A stretch of DNA of 7,281 bases from Gammaproteobacteria bacterium (GTDB lineage Bacteria > Pseudomonadota > Gammaproteobacteria > Steroidobacterales > Steroidobacteraceae): assembly GCA_005877965.1 (NCBI GenBank), contig VBNP01000061.1, forward strand, positions 1 through 7,281, written 5' to 3'. The notes beneath the pieces are model-generated. The model was given only the letters and a program-made list of their open reading frames with translations, did not search any database and had not been told where the DNA came from. Below are positions 1 to 5,610 of this stretch, piece by piece. How positions within the stretch are numbered: position 1 is the stretch's first letter; every line of letters starts with the position of its first letter. The translations under genes and the position numbers were made by a program.

Positions 1-609
1 GTCTTCAGCGACAACCTCGAGCAGCTCTCCCCCGATCAGCGTCTCGGGGTCGCTCACTACAGCGTGCGGCGCGGCGACTCGGTCGCCTCCGTCGCCCGCA
101 CTTTCCACACCAGCGTGAACGTCATCCGCGAGCTGAACGACCTGACCGGCGGGCTCAGCGTGGGGGATGACTTGCGCGTGCCGAGCGCGGTCACGGAGCT
201 GCCCGCCAAGGTCATGCTGGCCGCCGCACGGGTCGATGGGCACGGCCGCTCGCTGCGCCGTGCGCATGTGCAGGTCGTGCGGCGCGGGGAGTCGCTGTGG
301 ACCATCGCCCGCCGCAACGGCATGAACGTGAACACGCTGGCGAGCCTGAACGGCATGCACCCGGGCGACAAGCTGCGCGCCGGGCAGCACATCCGGCTGA
401 CATCGGGCTCATCGGGGGGGTCGGGCCGCTCCGGTGGACACCACCGGCGGCTCTTCTACACGGTGCGCGAGGGCGACACCGTGACGCAGATCGCGCGGCT
501 CTTCCAGTGCAGCGTCCCGCAGCTGCTCGCCTGGAACGGCTTGCACTCGGGCTCCCGGCTCCACGCCGGGCAGAAGCTGCGCATCCGTCTGCACACCCGC
601 CACAGCTAG
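1..609 (+). CDS. mltD: LysM-repeat cell-wall protein, probable C-terminus of membrane-bound lytic murein transglycosylase D (5' partial)
   Basis: The reading frame is open from the first base of the window and ends at TAG 607-609, leaving the last 202 residues of a longer protein. Three LysM peptidoglycan-binding modules are visible, at about residues 20-62, 91-133 and 152-196. Each has the typical (Y/V)xVxxGD/ExxxxIAR start, a xxNxL middle and a GxxLRVP or GQxLRI-type end. A Ser/Gly-rich linker (about residues 135-148) separates modules two and three. LysM domains hold enzymes on glycan strands. In MltD they follow an N-terminal SLT (goose-lysozyme-like) domain that cleaves murein to 1,6-anhydro products in the periplasm. 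That catalytic domain would lie upstream of the window, so the MltD call rests on the triple-LysM tail and its placement before fabI. Another LysM-bearing hydrolase or amidase is possible. The LysM assignment is firm; the gene name is moderately sure. Confidence 0.7.
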   Translation, partial: VFSDNLEQLSPDQRLGVAHYSVRRGDSVASVARTFHTSVNVIRELNDLTGGLSVGDDLRVPSAVTELPAKVMLAAARVDGHGRSLRRAHVQVVRRGESLWTIARRNGMNVNTLASLNGMHPGDKLRAGQHIRLTSGSSGGSGRSGGHHRRLFYTVREGDTVTQIARLFQCSVPQLLAWNGLHSGSRLHAGQKLRIRLHTRHS

Positions 610-628
610 CCACTCGGACCCGCTCGCA

Positions 629-660
629 GCCCGGACCCGGCTCCGCCGCTCGGACCGGGC
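629..660 (+). terminator. GC-rich hairpin between the LysM gene and fabI, possible terminator
   Basis: A 6-bp stem GCCCGG/CCGGGC (629-634 with 655-660) encloses a smaller CGGC/GCCG stem (638-641 with 645-648). It lies 20 bp after the LysM gene stop. No T-tract follows, so an intrinsic terminator is only a possibility. Hairpins form easily by chance at this GC content. Confidence 0.25.
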
Positions 661-671
661 GCCACTTCCGG

Positions 672-677
672 CATAAT
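672..677 (+). promoter_or_regulatory. Candidate -10 element of the fabI promoter
   Basis: CATAAT is a 5/6 match to the sigma-70 -10 consensus and one of very few AT-rich hexamers here. It lies 19 bp before the fabI ATG, just ahead of the GGGAGG ribosome-binding site (685-690). No convincing -35 box is seen 16-18 bp upstream. If used, the transcript would have a leader of only about 10-15 nt. Confidence 0.3.
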
Positions 678-696
678 CCGAGCCGGGAGGCCTCGT

Positions 697-1494
697 ATGG
701 GATTTCTCGCCGGCAAACGTGCCTTCATCGTAGGGGTCGCGACCGATCGCTCCATTGCGTGGGGCATCGCGCAGGCGATGCACCGCGAGGGAGCCGAGCT
801 CGCCTTCTCCTACGTCAACGACAAGATGAAAGAGCGCGTCGAGCCGCTCGCGCATTCGCTCGGGTCGCGCCTCACCATGCCGCTCGATGTCACCGTCGAT
901 GCCCAGAGCGATGCCGCCTTCGAGCGGCTTGGGCGCGAATGGGGCGAGCTCGATATCCTCGTGCACGCGGTCGCGTACGCGCCGCGCGAGGCGCTCACCG
1001 GAACGTTCCTCGAGGCCACCCGCCGCGAGGGCTTCCGCGTGGCGCATGAGGTGTCGAGCTACAGCCTCACCGCGCTCGCGCAACGGGCGCAGCCCCTGAT
1101 GGCGGGCCGGCGCGGAGCGCTCCTCACGCTCACGTATCTGGGCGCGGTGCGCTCGATTCCCGGCTACAACGTCATGGGTCTCGCCAAGGCGAGCCTGGAG
1201 GCGAACGTGCGTTTCCTGGCCGCCGATCTGGGTCCGCAGGGCGTGCGCGTCAATGCCATCTCGGCCGGACCGATCAAGACCCTCGCCGCGGCGGGCATTC
1301 CCGGGTTTCGCAAAATGCTGAGCCGCGTTGCGGAGGTCGCCCCGCTGCGCCGCAACGTGACACTCGAGGACGTGGGCAACGCCGCCGCCTTCCTGTGCTC
1401 GGACCTGGCGGCGGGCATCACGGGCGAGATCCTCTACGTCGACAGCGGCTTCAGCACGGTCGGCATGAGCTTTCCGCTCGAGGCCGAGGGCTGA
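697..1494 (+). CDS. fabI: Enoyl-[acyl-carrier-protein] reductase (NADH), FabI
   Basis: FabI catalyses the last step of each fatty-acid elongation round in the cytoplasm, reducing trans-2-enoyl-ACP to acyl-ACP with NADH. The 265-residue protein has the family's usual length. It starts MGFLAGKRA, very like E. coli FabI. The nucleotide-binding segment GVATDRSIAWGIA spans residues 13-25. The catalytic pair is visible in YNVMGLAKASLEANVR as Tyr157 and Lys164, with a second conserved Tyr147 in TYLGA. NAISAGPIKTLAA follows at about 186-198, and the C-terminus has FLCSDLAAGITGEI (232-245). ATG 697 is chosen because GGGAGG (685-690) sits 6 bp upstream and the N-terminus matches the family. Residues 90-95 read HAVAYA, with Ala where E. 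coli has the triclosan-contact Gly93. The YVDSGFSTVGMS end looks more like Bacillus or cyanobacterial FabI than the E. coli form. The gene converges on ppiD, with 29 bp between the stops. Confidence 0.97.
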   Translation: MGFLAGKRAFIVGVATDRSIAWGIAQAMHREGAELAFSYVNDKMKERVEPLAHSLGSRLTMPLDVTVDAQSDAAFERLGREWGELDILVHAVAYAPREALTGTFLEATRREGFRVAHEVSSYSLTALAQRAQPLMAGRRGALLTLTYLGAVRSIPGYNVMGLAKASLEANVRFLAADLGPQGVRVNAISAGPIKTLAAAGIPGFRKMLSRVAEVAPLRRNVTLEDVGNAAAFLCSDLAAGITGEILYVDSGFSTVGMSFPLEAEG

Positions 1495-1495
1495 C

Positions 1496-1508
1496 GGGCC
1501 GCCGGCCC
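1496..1508. terminator. Short hairpin between convergent fabI and ppiD
   Basis: GGGCC (1496-1500) and GGCCC (1504-1508) form a 5-bp stem with a 3-nt loop in the 29-bp gap between the two stop codons. It is the only obvious structure that could end transcription from both sides. It lacks a T-run on either strand, so a Rho-dependent or structural role is as likely. Confidence 0.3.
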
Positions 1509-1523
1509 CGCAGCGCGCGCTCG

Positions 1524-3431
1524 CTACTCGAAGGCCTTGGGGTTCTTGCGCACGTCCGCGGTGCGCCGCATTTCCTCGGCATAGGCCATGGCCCCATCGC
1601 TTCCCAGGCGCTCGGCTTCCTGCACAGCGCGGTCCCCGAGCGTCTTGGGATCGGGCGCCGCGGCGGTGCGCACGGCGGTCACCGCTACGACCGCCGCCCC
1701 GCCGTCGCCGAGCGCGAGCGCGCGGAACAGCGGCTTGCCCGCGGGCCGCGGCGCTGCGAAGACTGCCTCGCGCACCGGCGCCGGGATCGAGGGGTCGCGA
1801 CGGCCGACGAAGTGCGCCGGATCCGCGGGGACCTTGAGCTCCTGCGCCAGCGCCTGGAAGGACGTACCGCCCTCGAGCTTCGCGCGCGCACCTTCCGCGG
1901 CCTTGAGGGCGGCCTGCGTGGCGCGTTCCCGGATCAGGGTGGCGGCGATCCCCTCGCGCACCTCGGTGAGGGGCCGGGGCTGCGGCTTGCGGTGCTCCAG
2001 CACCTTCACGATCACCAGACGGTCATCCCCGAGCAGCACCGGTCCGCCGAGGCGACCGACGGCGAGCGGCGGATCGGCGAACAGGAGCTCCTGCAGCGCC
2101 GGCGCGGCTCCGAGCGGCGGCGCGCCCGCGCCCTTGGCAAAGCTCGCCACCTCGCCCGTCAGCAGGGCGTATTGCTGCGCGAGGGAGGCGAGGTCGGCGC
2201 CCGGCTCCGTGGCCTTCGCCTGCAGCTGCTCCTGGACCTCGCCGAAGCGATCGGTCGCGCGGTCGCGGCGCAGCCGCGACTCGAGCTCGCCCCGGGCCTC
2301 GTCGAAGGACTTGGATTTGCCGGCCTGGATCTCATCGAGTCGCATGATGTGATAGCCGAACTGCGTCTTCACCGGCCCCTTGATCTCGCCCACCGACATG
2401 CCGAACAGCGCATCCGCAAACGGCGCGACAAAGGCGCCGCGCTCGGCCCAGCCCAGATCGCCGCCGTTGTGCGCGGACCCGGGGTCCTGGGAATACTGCT
2501 TCGCCAGCTCGCCAAAGTCCTTGCCCGCCTTCGCCTGGGCCAGGACCTGCTGCGCCTGCGCGAGGGCTGCGGCGTCGTCCTTGCCGGTGATGAGAATGTG
2601 GCGCCCGTGCCGTTTCTCAGGCACGTCGAGGCGGCTCTTGTTCTTCTCGTAGGCGGCGTGCAGATCCGCATCGCTCACCGACTGCTGCGCGGCGAGTGCC
2701 TCCAGGCGCAACTCCGCGTACTGCAGGCGCGCCGACTCGGGTGTCATGTATTGCCCCTGGTGCGCCTGGTAGTACGCCTGCACGGCGGCCTCATCGACGC
2801 CGGCGGCGGGCTTGAACCGGTCCACGGGCAGCACGAGGTAACGCACCTCGCGTTCCTGGTCCTCGAGGTCGGTGAGGCGCGTGAGCTCGAGCGGGGTGAG
2901 AAAATCCGACGCGCGGATGCCGCCTTCGAGCTGCACGCGCTGCACCGAGGTGCGCAGGTCCTCCTCGTAGGCCTGCAGCGAGATACCCGCCTGGGCGAGC
3001 GCCGCCTTGGCGGCCTCGGGAGAGTACTGGCCACCGACCTGGAACGCCTGCTCGCTGTGCACCGCCTCGCGCAGCGCGTCCTCACTCACGCGGTAGCCCA
3101 GATCGCGCGCGCGCTGCGTGAGCAGCGCCCTGCCGATCAGGCCCTCCAGCACCTGGTCCTGGAGCCTCCCGCGCAGTGGGGCGGGGATCTCCGCGCCGCC
3201 CAGGCGCTGCTGCCACTGCGTCTGCTGGCGCAGCCAGGCCTCGCGCGCCTCCTCGAGCGAGATCTTGCTGCCGTTCGCCTCGGCGGCGTAATTGGAGCCG
3301 CCGAAACTCAGATTCACGATGCCGTAGGCGCCCCAGGCGACGAACACCAGGGAGAGCGGCACGATGACAACGTAGGCGAGCCACCTGTGGCCCGTGGCGC
3401 CCTTCAGGGCGTCTCCGATTCTCTGAAGCAT
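1524..3431 (-). CDS. ppiD: PpiD-type inner-membrane periplasmic chaperone / parvulin peptidyl-prolyl isomerase
   Basis: PpiD is anchored in the inner membrane beside the Sec translocon and helps newly exported proteins fold in the periplasm. The 635-residue protein has the usual PpiD length and order. A short cytoplasmic start (MLQRIGDALKG) is followed by one transmembrane helix at about 17-39, then a SurA-N-like helical chaperone region (about 45-260). A single parvulin domain at about 270-368 is marked by RHILI, FGELAKQYSQDPGS, GGDLGW and FGYHIMRLDEI. A C-terminal helical region with a second, degenerate parvulin-like part follows (about 390-635). ATG 3431-3429 is chosen because MLQ-I-D is a familiar PpiD start. 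The frame stays open upstream, but that extension would translate the tRNA-Asp gene. No clear Shine-Dalgarno sequence is visible in the 25 nt between the tRNA and the ATG. Transcription probably comes from the tRNA promoter. The stop TAG faces fabI. Confidence 0.94.
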   Translation of the reverse strand: MLQRIGDALKGATGHRWLAYVVIVPLSLVFVAWGAYGIVNLSFGGSNYAAEANGSKISLEEAREAWLRQQTQWQQRLGGAEIPAPLRGRLQDQVLEGLIGRALLTQRARDLGYRVSEDALREAVHSEQAFQVGGQYSPEAAKAALAQAGISLQAYEEDLRTSVQRVQLEGGIRASDFLTPLELTRLTDLEDQEREVRYLVLPVDRFKPAAGVDEAAVQAYYQAHQGQYMTPESARLQYAELRLEALAAQQSVSDADLHAAYEKNKSRLDVPEKRHGRHILITGKDDAAALAQAQQVLAQAKAGKDFGELAKQYSQDPGSAHNGGDLGWAERGAFVAPFADALFGMSVGEIKGPVKTQFGYHIMRLDEIQAGKSKSFDEARGELESRLRRDRATDRFGEVQEQLQAKATEPGADLASLAQQYALLTGEVASFAKGAGAPPLGAAPALQELLFADPPLAVGRLGGPVLLGDDRLVIVKVLEHRKPQPRPLTEVREGIAATLIRERATQAALKAAEGARAKLEGGTSFQALAQELKVPADPAHFVGRRDPSIPAPVREAVFAAPRPAGKPLFRALALGDGGAAVVAVTAVRTAAAPDPKTLGDRAVQEAERLGSDGAMAYAEEMRRTADVRKNPKAFE

Positions 3432-3456
3432 GATGAGGCTGGCTCGCTGGAAAATC

Positions 3457-3533
3457 TGGCGGAGCGGACGGGACTCGAACCCGCGACCCCCGGCGTGACA
3501 GGCCGGTATTCTAACCAGCTGAACTACCGCTCC
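3457..3533 (-). tRNA. tRNA-Asp (anticodon GUC)
   Basis: On the minus strand the 77-nt gene begins GGAGCGG and ends with the matching CCGCTCC, the discriminator G and an encoded CCA (3459-3457). The anticodon arm is CCGGC-CTGTCAC-GCCGG, with GTC at 3499-3497. The T-arm carries GGTTCGAGTCCC, and the D-arm has GTTCAGCTGGTTAGA. The whole is nearly identical to E. coli tRNA-Asp. The gene lies 25 bp before the ppiD start on the same strand, and no terminator lies between them, so the two are probably on one primary transcript that is cut at the tRNA 3' end. Confidence 0.97.
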
Positions 3534-3549
3534 GAATTTGGGGGGCCGA

Positions 3550-3579
3550 ATCCTAACGGATTGATCAATAAGGCGACAA
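3550..3579 (-). promoter_or_regulatory. Probable sigma-70 promoter of tRNA-Asp (and ppiD)
   Basis: On the minus strand TTGTCG (3579-3574, 4/6 to -35) and TAGGAT (3555-3550, 4/6 to -10) are 18 bp apart. The expected start near 3543 is about 10 bp before the tRNA. The stretch after the -10 reads TCGGCCCCCC. A GC-rich discriminator of this kind is typical of stable-RNA promoters under stringent (ppGpp) control. The AT-rich spacer stands out from the GC-rich surroundings. Position and composition support the call; there is no experimental proof. Confidence 0.6.
3560..3569. promoter_or_regulatory. Perfect 10-bp palindrome inside the tRNA-Asp promoter spacer
   Basis: ATTGATCAAT is a perfect palindrome lying wholly between the -35 and -10 boxes of the proposed tRNA promoter. 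Next to it is a second inverted repeat, AATCC-TAAC-GGATT (3549-3562), that covers the -10. These could be operator half-sites. They could equally be chance symmetry in a short AT-rich patch. No regulator is identified. Confidence 0.2.
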
Positions 3580-3788
3580 GCGGTTTCGTTCCGGAGGCTT
3601 GCCGGCGGCAAATCCGGCCGAGACCTCGGCGCCCGCGCCGGCGGCCCGGTCAACCGATACGCCTCTTGAGCGCTTTGGACTGCATGCCCCCGCGGCGCGG
3701 GCATCGTCAGCTCGTCGCCAACTTAAGACACGTCGCGCTCGCCGCTCCCTGAGGCACAATGACGCTCGGTTGCGTGAGGATCACAGCC
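3580..3788. other. Noncoding gap between the tRNA promoter and the DUF2844 gene
   Basis: No gene is supported in this 209-bp divergent gap. The open frames crossing it have no recognisable protein and are expected at this GC content. It contains small GC hairpins, such as GCCGA/TCGGC (3617-3630) and ATGCCC/GGGCAT (3684-3704). A weak -10-like CACAAT (3755-3760) lacks a -35 at the right distance. The promoter for the DUF2844/DUF3443 pair should lie here but cannot be placed with confidence. Confidence 0.6.
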
Positions 3789-4244
3789 ATGAAACTGGCC
3801 CGTACCGCTGTCTGTTCAATCGTAGTGGCCGTGAGCGTCGCCGCGCCCGCCTTGGCCGCGCTGGGCGGGGACGGCACTTCCGTACAGGCGGATCTCGCCA
3901 GAATGAAGGGCGCGCTGCGGATCACCTCGACCGCGGGGTTCACCGTGCACGAGATCACGACCTCCTACGGCACGGTGGTGCGCGAATACCTCACGCCCGC
4001 CGACAAGGTGTTCGCCGTCAGCTGGCACGGCCCGGTGATCCCGGACCTGCGCCAGATGCTCGGAGGCTACTACGGTCAATACGAGCAGGCCGCGAGCGCA
4101 CCCCACCCCGGCGGCCACCGGCACCTCGCCATCGAGCGGCCGGGGCTCGTCGTGCAGTCGAGCGGACGCATGCGGGCATTCTACGGACGCGCGTGGGCGC
4201 CGGATCTGCTCCCGCAGAGTTTCTCCGTCAGCGACATCAATTGA
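3789..4244 (+). CDS. DUF2844 family exported protein of unknown function
   Basis: This 151-residue protein starts with a clear Sec signal peptide: positive MKLAR, a hydrophobic core, and a likely cut after Ala23 in APALA-ALGG. About 128 residues would be released to the periplasm or beyond. The mature part shows the DUF2844 pattern: ALGG at its N-terminus, VHEITTSYGTVVREYLTP (53-70), VFAVSWHGPVIPDLRQMLG (74-92), YYGQY, and a C-terminal SSGRMRAFYGRAWAPDLLP (124-142). The function of the family is not known. ATG 3789 is preferred over the in-frame ATG at 3759 because GAGGA (3776-3780) lies 8 bp before it and the signal peptide then starts in the normal way. The DUF3443 lipoprotein gene follows after 28 bp, and these two families are, to my knowledge, often neighbours. 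I infer that they work together outside the cytoplasm. The mature part has no cysteines, unlike its partner. Confidence 0.88.
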   Translation: MKLARTAVCSIVVAVSVAAPALAALGGDGTSVQADLARMKGALRITSTAGFTVHEITTSYGTVVREYLTPADKVFAVSWHGPVIPDLRQMLGGYYGQYEQAASAPHPGGHRHLAIERPGLVVQSSGRMRAFYGRAWAPDLLPQSFSVSDIN

Positions 4245-4272
4245 TACCCGCCATCGGCAGCGAGGAAAACCC

Positions 4273-5511
4273 GTGCGCAAGTCCGTTGCTCTTGCTTCGA
4301 TCCAACTGGGGTTCCTGGCCGCGTGCGGCGGTGGCGGCTACGGGGGCGGCATGACGACTCCCCCGCCCCCCACGCAGACCATCGCCAAACCGGGGCCGCC
4401 CAACGTCGAGACCCTCACCGTCGACGCGGGCCCCCCGGGCCTGACCTTCACATCGGTCAACACCCCCTTCGTCAGCGTCACGGTCTGTGCGGCCGGCACG
4501 AGCACCTGCAAGACCATCGATCACATCGAGGTCGACACCGGCTCAATCGGGCTGCGGATCCTGTCGTCGGTGCTCACCGCCGCTCCCGCCATCACGCTGC
4601 CTGCGGAAACAGATAGCGGCGGGAACCCGCTCGCCGAGTGCCTGCAGTTTGCCGACGGCACCAGCTGGGGCTCGCTCGCCGTGGCGGACATCACGCTCCC
4701 GGTCTCCATGGAGACCGCCGCGAACGTGCACGTCCACATCATCGGTGATCCGGCGTACCCCACCGTCCCGTCCACGTGCACCGGCATCCCAGAGAACACC
4801 GTAGACATGTTCGGTGCCAACGGGATCCTCGGCGTCGGGCCGTTTATCCAGGACTGCGGCAGCTACTGTGTGACCACGAGCCCCGCGCCGCCCGTGTACT
4901 ACGGCTGTCCCTCCTCGATCACCTGCGCCCCCGAGAACGTCAGTCTCATCGAGCAGCTCCAGAACCCGGTGACCCAGTTCGCCACCGACAATAACGGCGT
5001 GATCGTCGAGCTGCCGGCGGTCCTCGCCGCCGGCACCACGACCGTATCCGGGTCGCTGGTGTTTGGCATCGGCACGCAGACCAATAACGCACTGGGGACG
5101 GCCACGGTGCTGCCCGAAGACCCCAATACCGGATGGATCACCGGGACCTATAAGGGCAAGGCGTATCTCGACGGCTACCTGGACAGCGGCTCGAACGGCA
5201 ATTTCTTCACCGACACCTCGTTAATGACGTGTCCCTCCAACGCGCAGTTCTATTGCCCGACCTCGACCCTGAGCGAGACTGCGACGCTTCAGGGCACGAC
5301 CGCCACCATGCTGGCCGCGGATTTCAGCGTGGCCAATGCGGAGACGCTGTTCTCGAATGTGAGCTATACCGCGTTCAGCAATCTCGGCGGCACGAACTCC
5401 GATATGGCGGGCTTCGACCTGGGGCTGCCGTTCTTCTACGGTCACAACGTGTTTACCGCCATCGAGAGCAGTAACGCCCCCGGGGGCGTGCCGCCTTACT
5501 TCGCGTACTGA
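4273..5511 (+). CDS. DUF3443 family lipoprotein with pepsin-like aspartic peptidase signatures
   Basis: This 412-residue protein begins with a short lipoprotein signal. The lipobox LAAC puts the lipidated cysteine at residue 18, and Gly at +2 predicts the outer membrane. A Gly- and Pro-rich tether follows (19-45). The rest matches DUF3443, whose function is unknown. I see pepsin-like landmarks in order: NTPFVSVTV (63-71), DTGSIGLRIL (88-97), a flap-like strand DGTSWGSLAVADITL (128-142), GILGVG (184-189), SGSLVFGIG (259-267), DSGSNGNFF (304-312) and DLGLPFFYGHNVFTAIE (382-398). The two presumed catalytic aspartates, Asp88 and Asp304, are 216 residues apart (pepsin: 183). Ten further cysteines, several closely paired (72/79, 195/199, 212/218, 320/328), suggest disulfides in an oxidising compartment. 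GTG 4273 is the only usable start: GAGGAA (4262-4267) precedes it and no other start codon lies between it and the DUF2844 stop. Family membership is strong; peptidase activity is inference. Confidence 0.87.
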   Translation: MRKSVALASIQLGFLAACGGGGYGGGMTTPPPPTQTIAKPGPPNVETLTVDAGPPGLTFTSVNTPFVSVTVCAAGTSTCKTIDHIEVDTGSIGLRILSSVLTAAPAITLPAETDSGGNPLAECLQFADGTSWGSLAVADITLPVSMETAANVHVHIIGDPAYPTVPSTCTGIPENTVDMFGANGILGVGPFIQDCGSYCVTTSPAPPVYYGCPSSITCAPENVSLIEQLQNPVTQFATDNNGVIVELPAVLAAGTTTVSGSLVFGIGTQTNNALGTATVLPEDPNTGWITGTYKGKAYLDGYLDSGSNGNFFTDTSLMTCPSNAQFYCPTSTLSETATLQGTTATMLAADFSVANAETLFSNVSYTAFSNLGGTNSDMAGFDLGLPFFYGHNVFTAIESSNAPGGVPPYFAY

Positions 5512-5540
5512 CCCGCGCGCGGCCAGAAGCGCCGACGTTA

Positions 5541-5566
5541 TTGCGCGGCTGACTCGCTCAGCGCAA
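5541..5566 (+). terminator. Hairpin after the DUF3443 gene, possible terminator
   Basis: TTGCG (5541-5545) pairs with CGCAA (5562-5566). After a three-base bulge, CTGA (5549-5552) pairs with TCAG (5558-5561) around a 5-nt loop, giving 9 bp in all. It lies 29 bp after the DUF3443 stop and before the channel gene. No T-run follows on the plus strand, so intrinsic termination is uncertain. Confidence 0.35.
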
Positions 5567-5610
5567 GAGCGTCCGCCGCGCGCGCGAGGTGCGCGTGGCA
5601 TCATAGGCGG

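Noticed and set aside
3457..3533. tRNA-Asp as an integration site for a mobile element
   Set aside because: No integrase, no duplicated tRNA 3' end and no composition break are seen on either side. ppiD follows in what looks like ancestral order.
3432..3704. An N-terminal extension of PpiD by 91 residues
   Set aside because: The added residues are the translation of the tRNA-Asp gene and its promoter. The true protein begins at MLQRIGDALKG just before the membrane helix.
3684..3704. The ATGCCC/GGGCAT inverted repeat as a terminator or operator
   Set aside because: It is a 6-bp stem with a 9-nt loop, without a T-run and without a gene ending nearby. Such structures are common by chance in sequence this rich in GC.
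1395..3752. A 785-codon open frame on the plus strand opposite ppiD
   Set aside because: It is antisense to a clear ppiD, overlaps the end of fabI, runs through the tRNA gene and has a biased Arg/Gly/Leu-rich composition. Long antisense frames are expected at this GC content.
3759..3788. An earlier start (ATG 3759) for the DUF2844 protein
   Set aside because: It would put ten residues before a normal signal peptide and lacks a good ribosome-binding site, whereas GAGGA sits 8 bp before ATG 3789.
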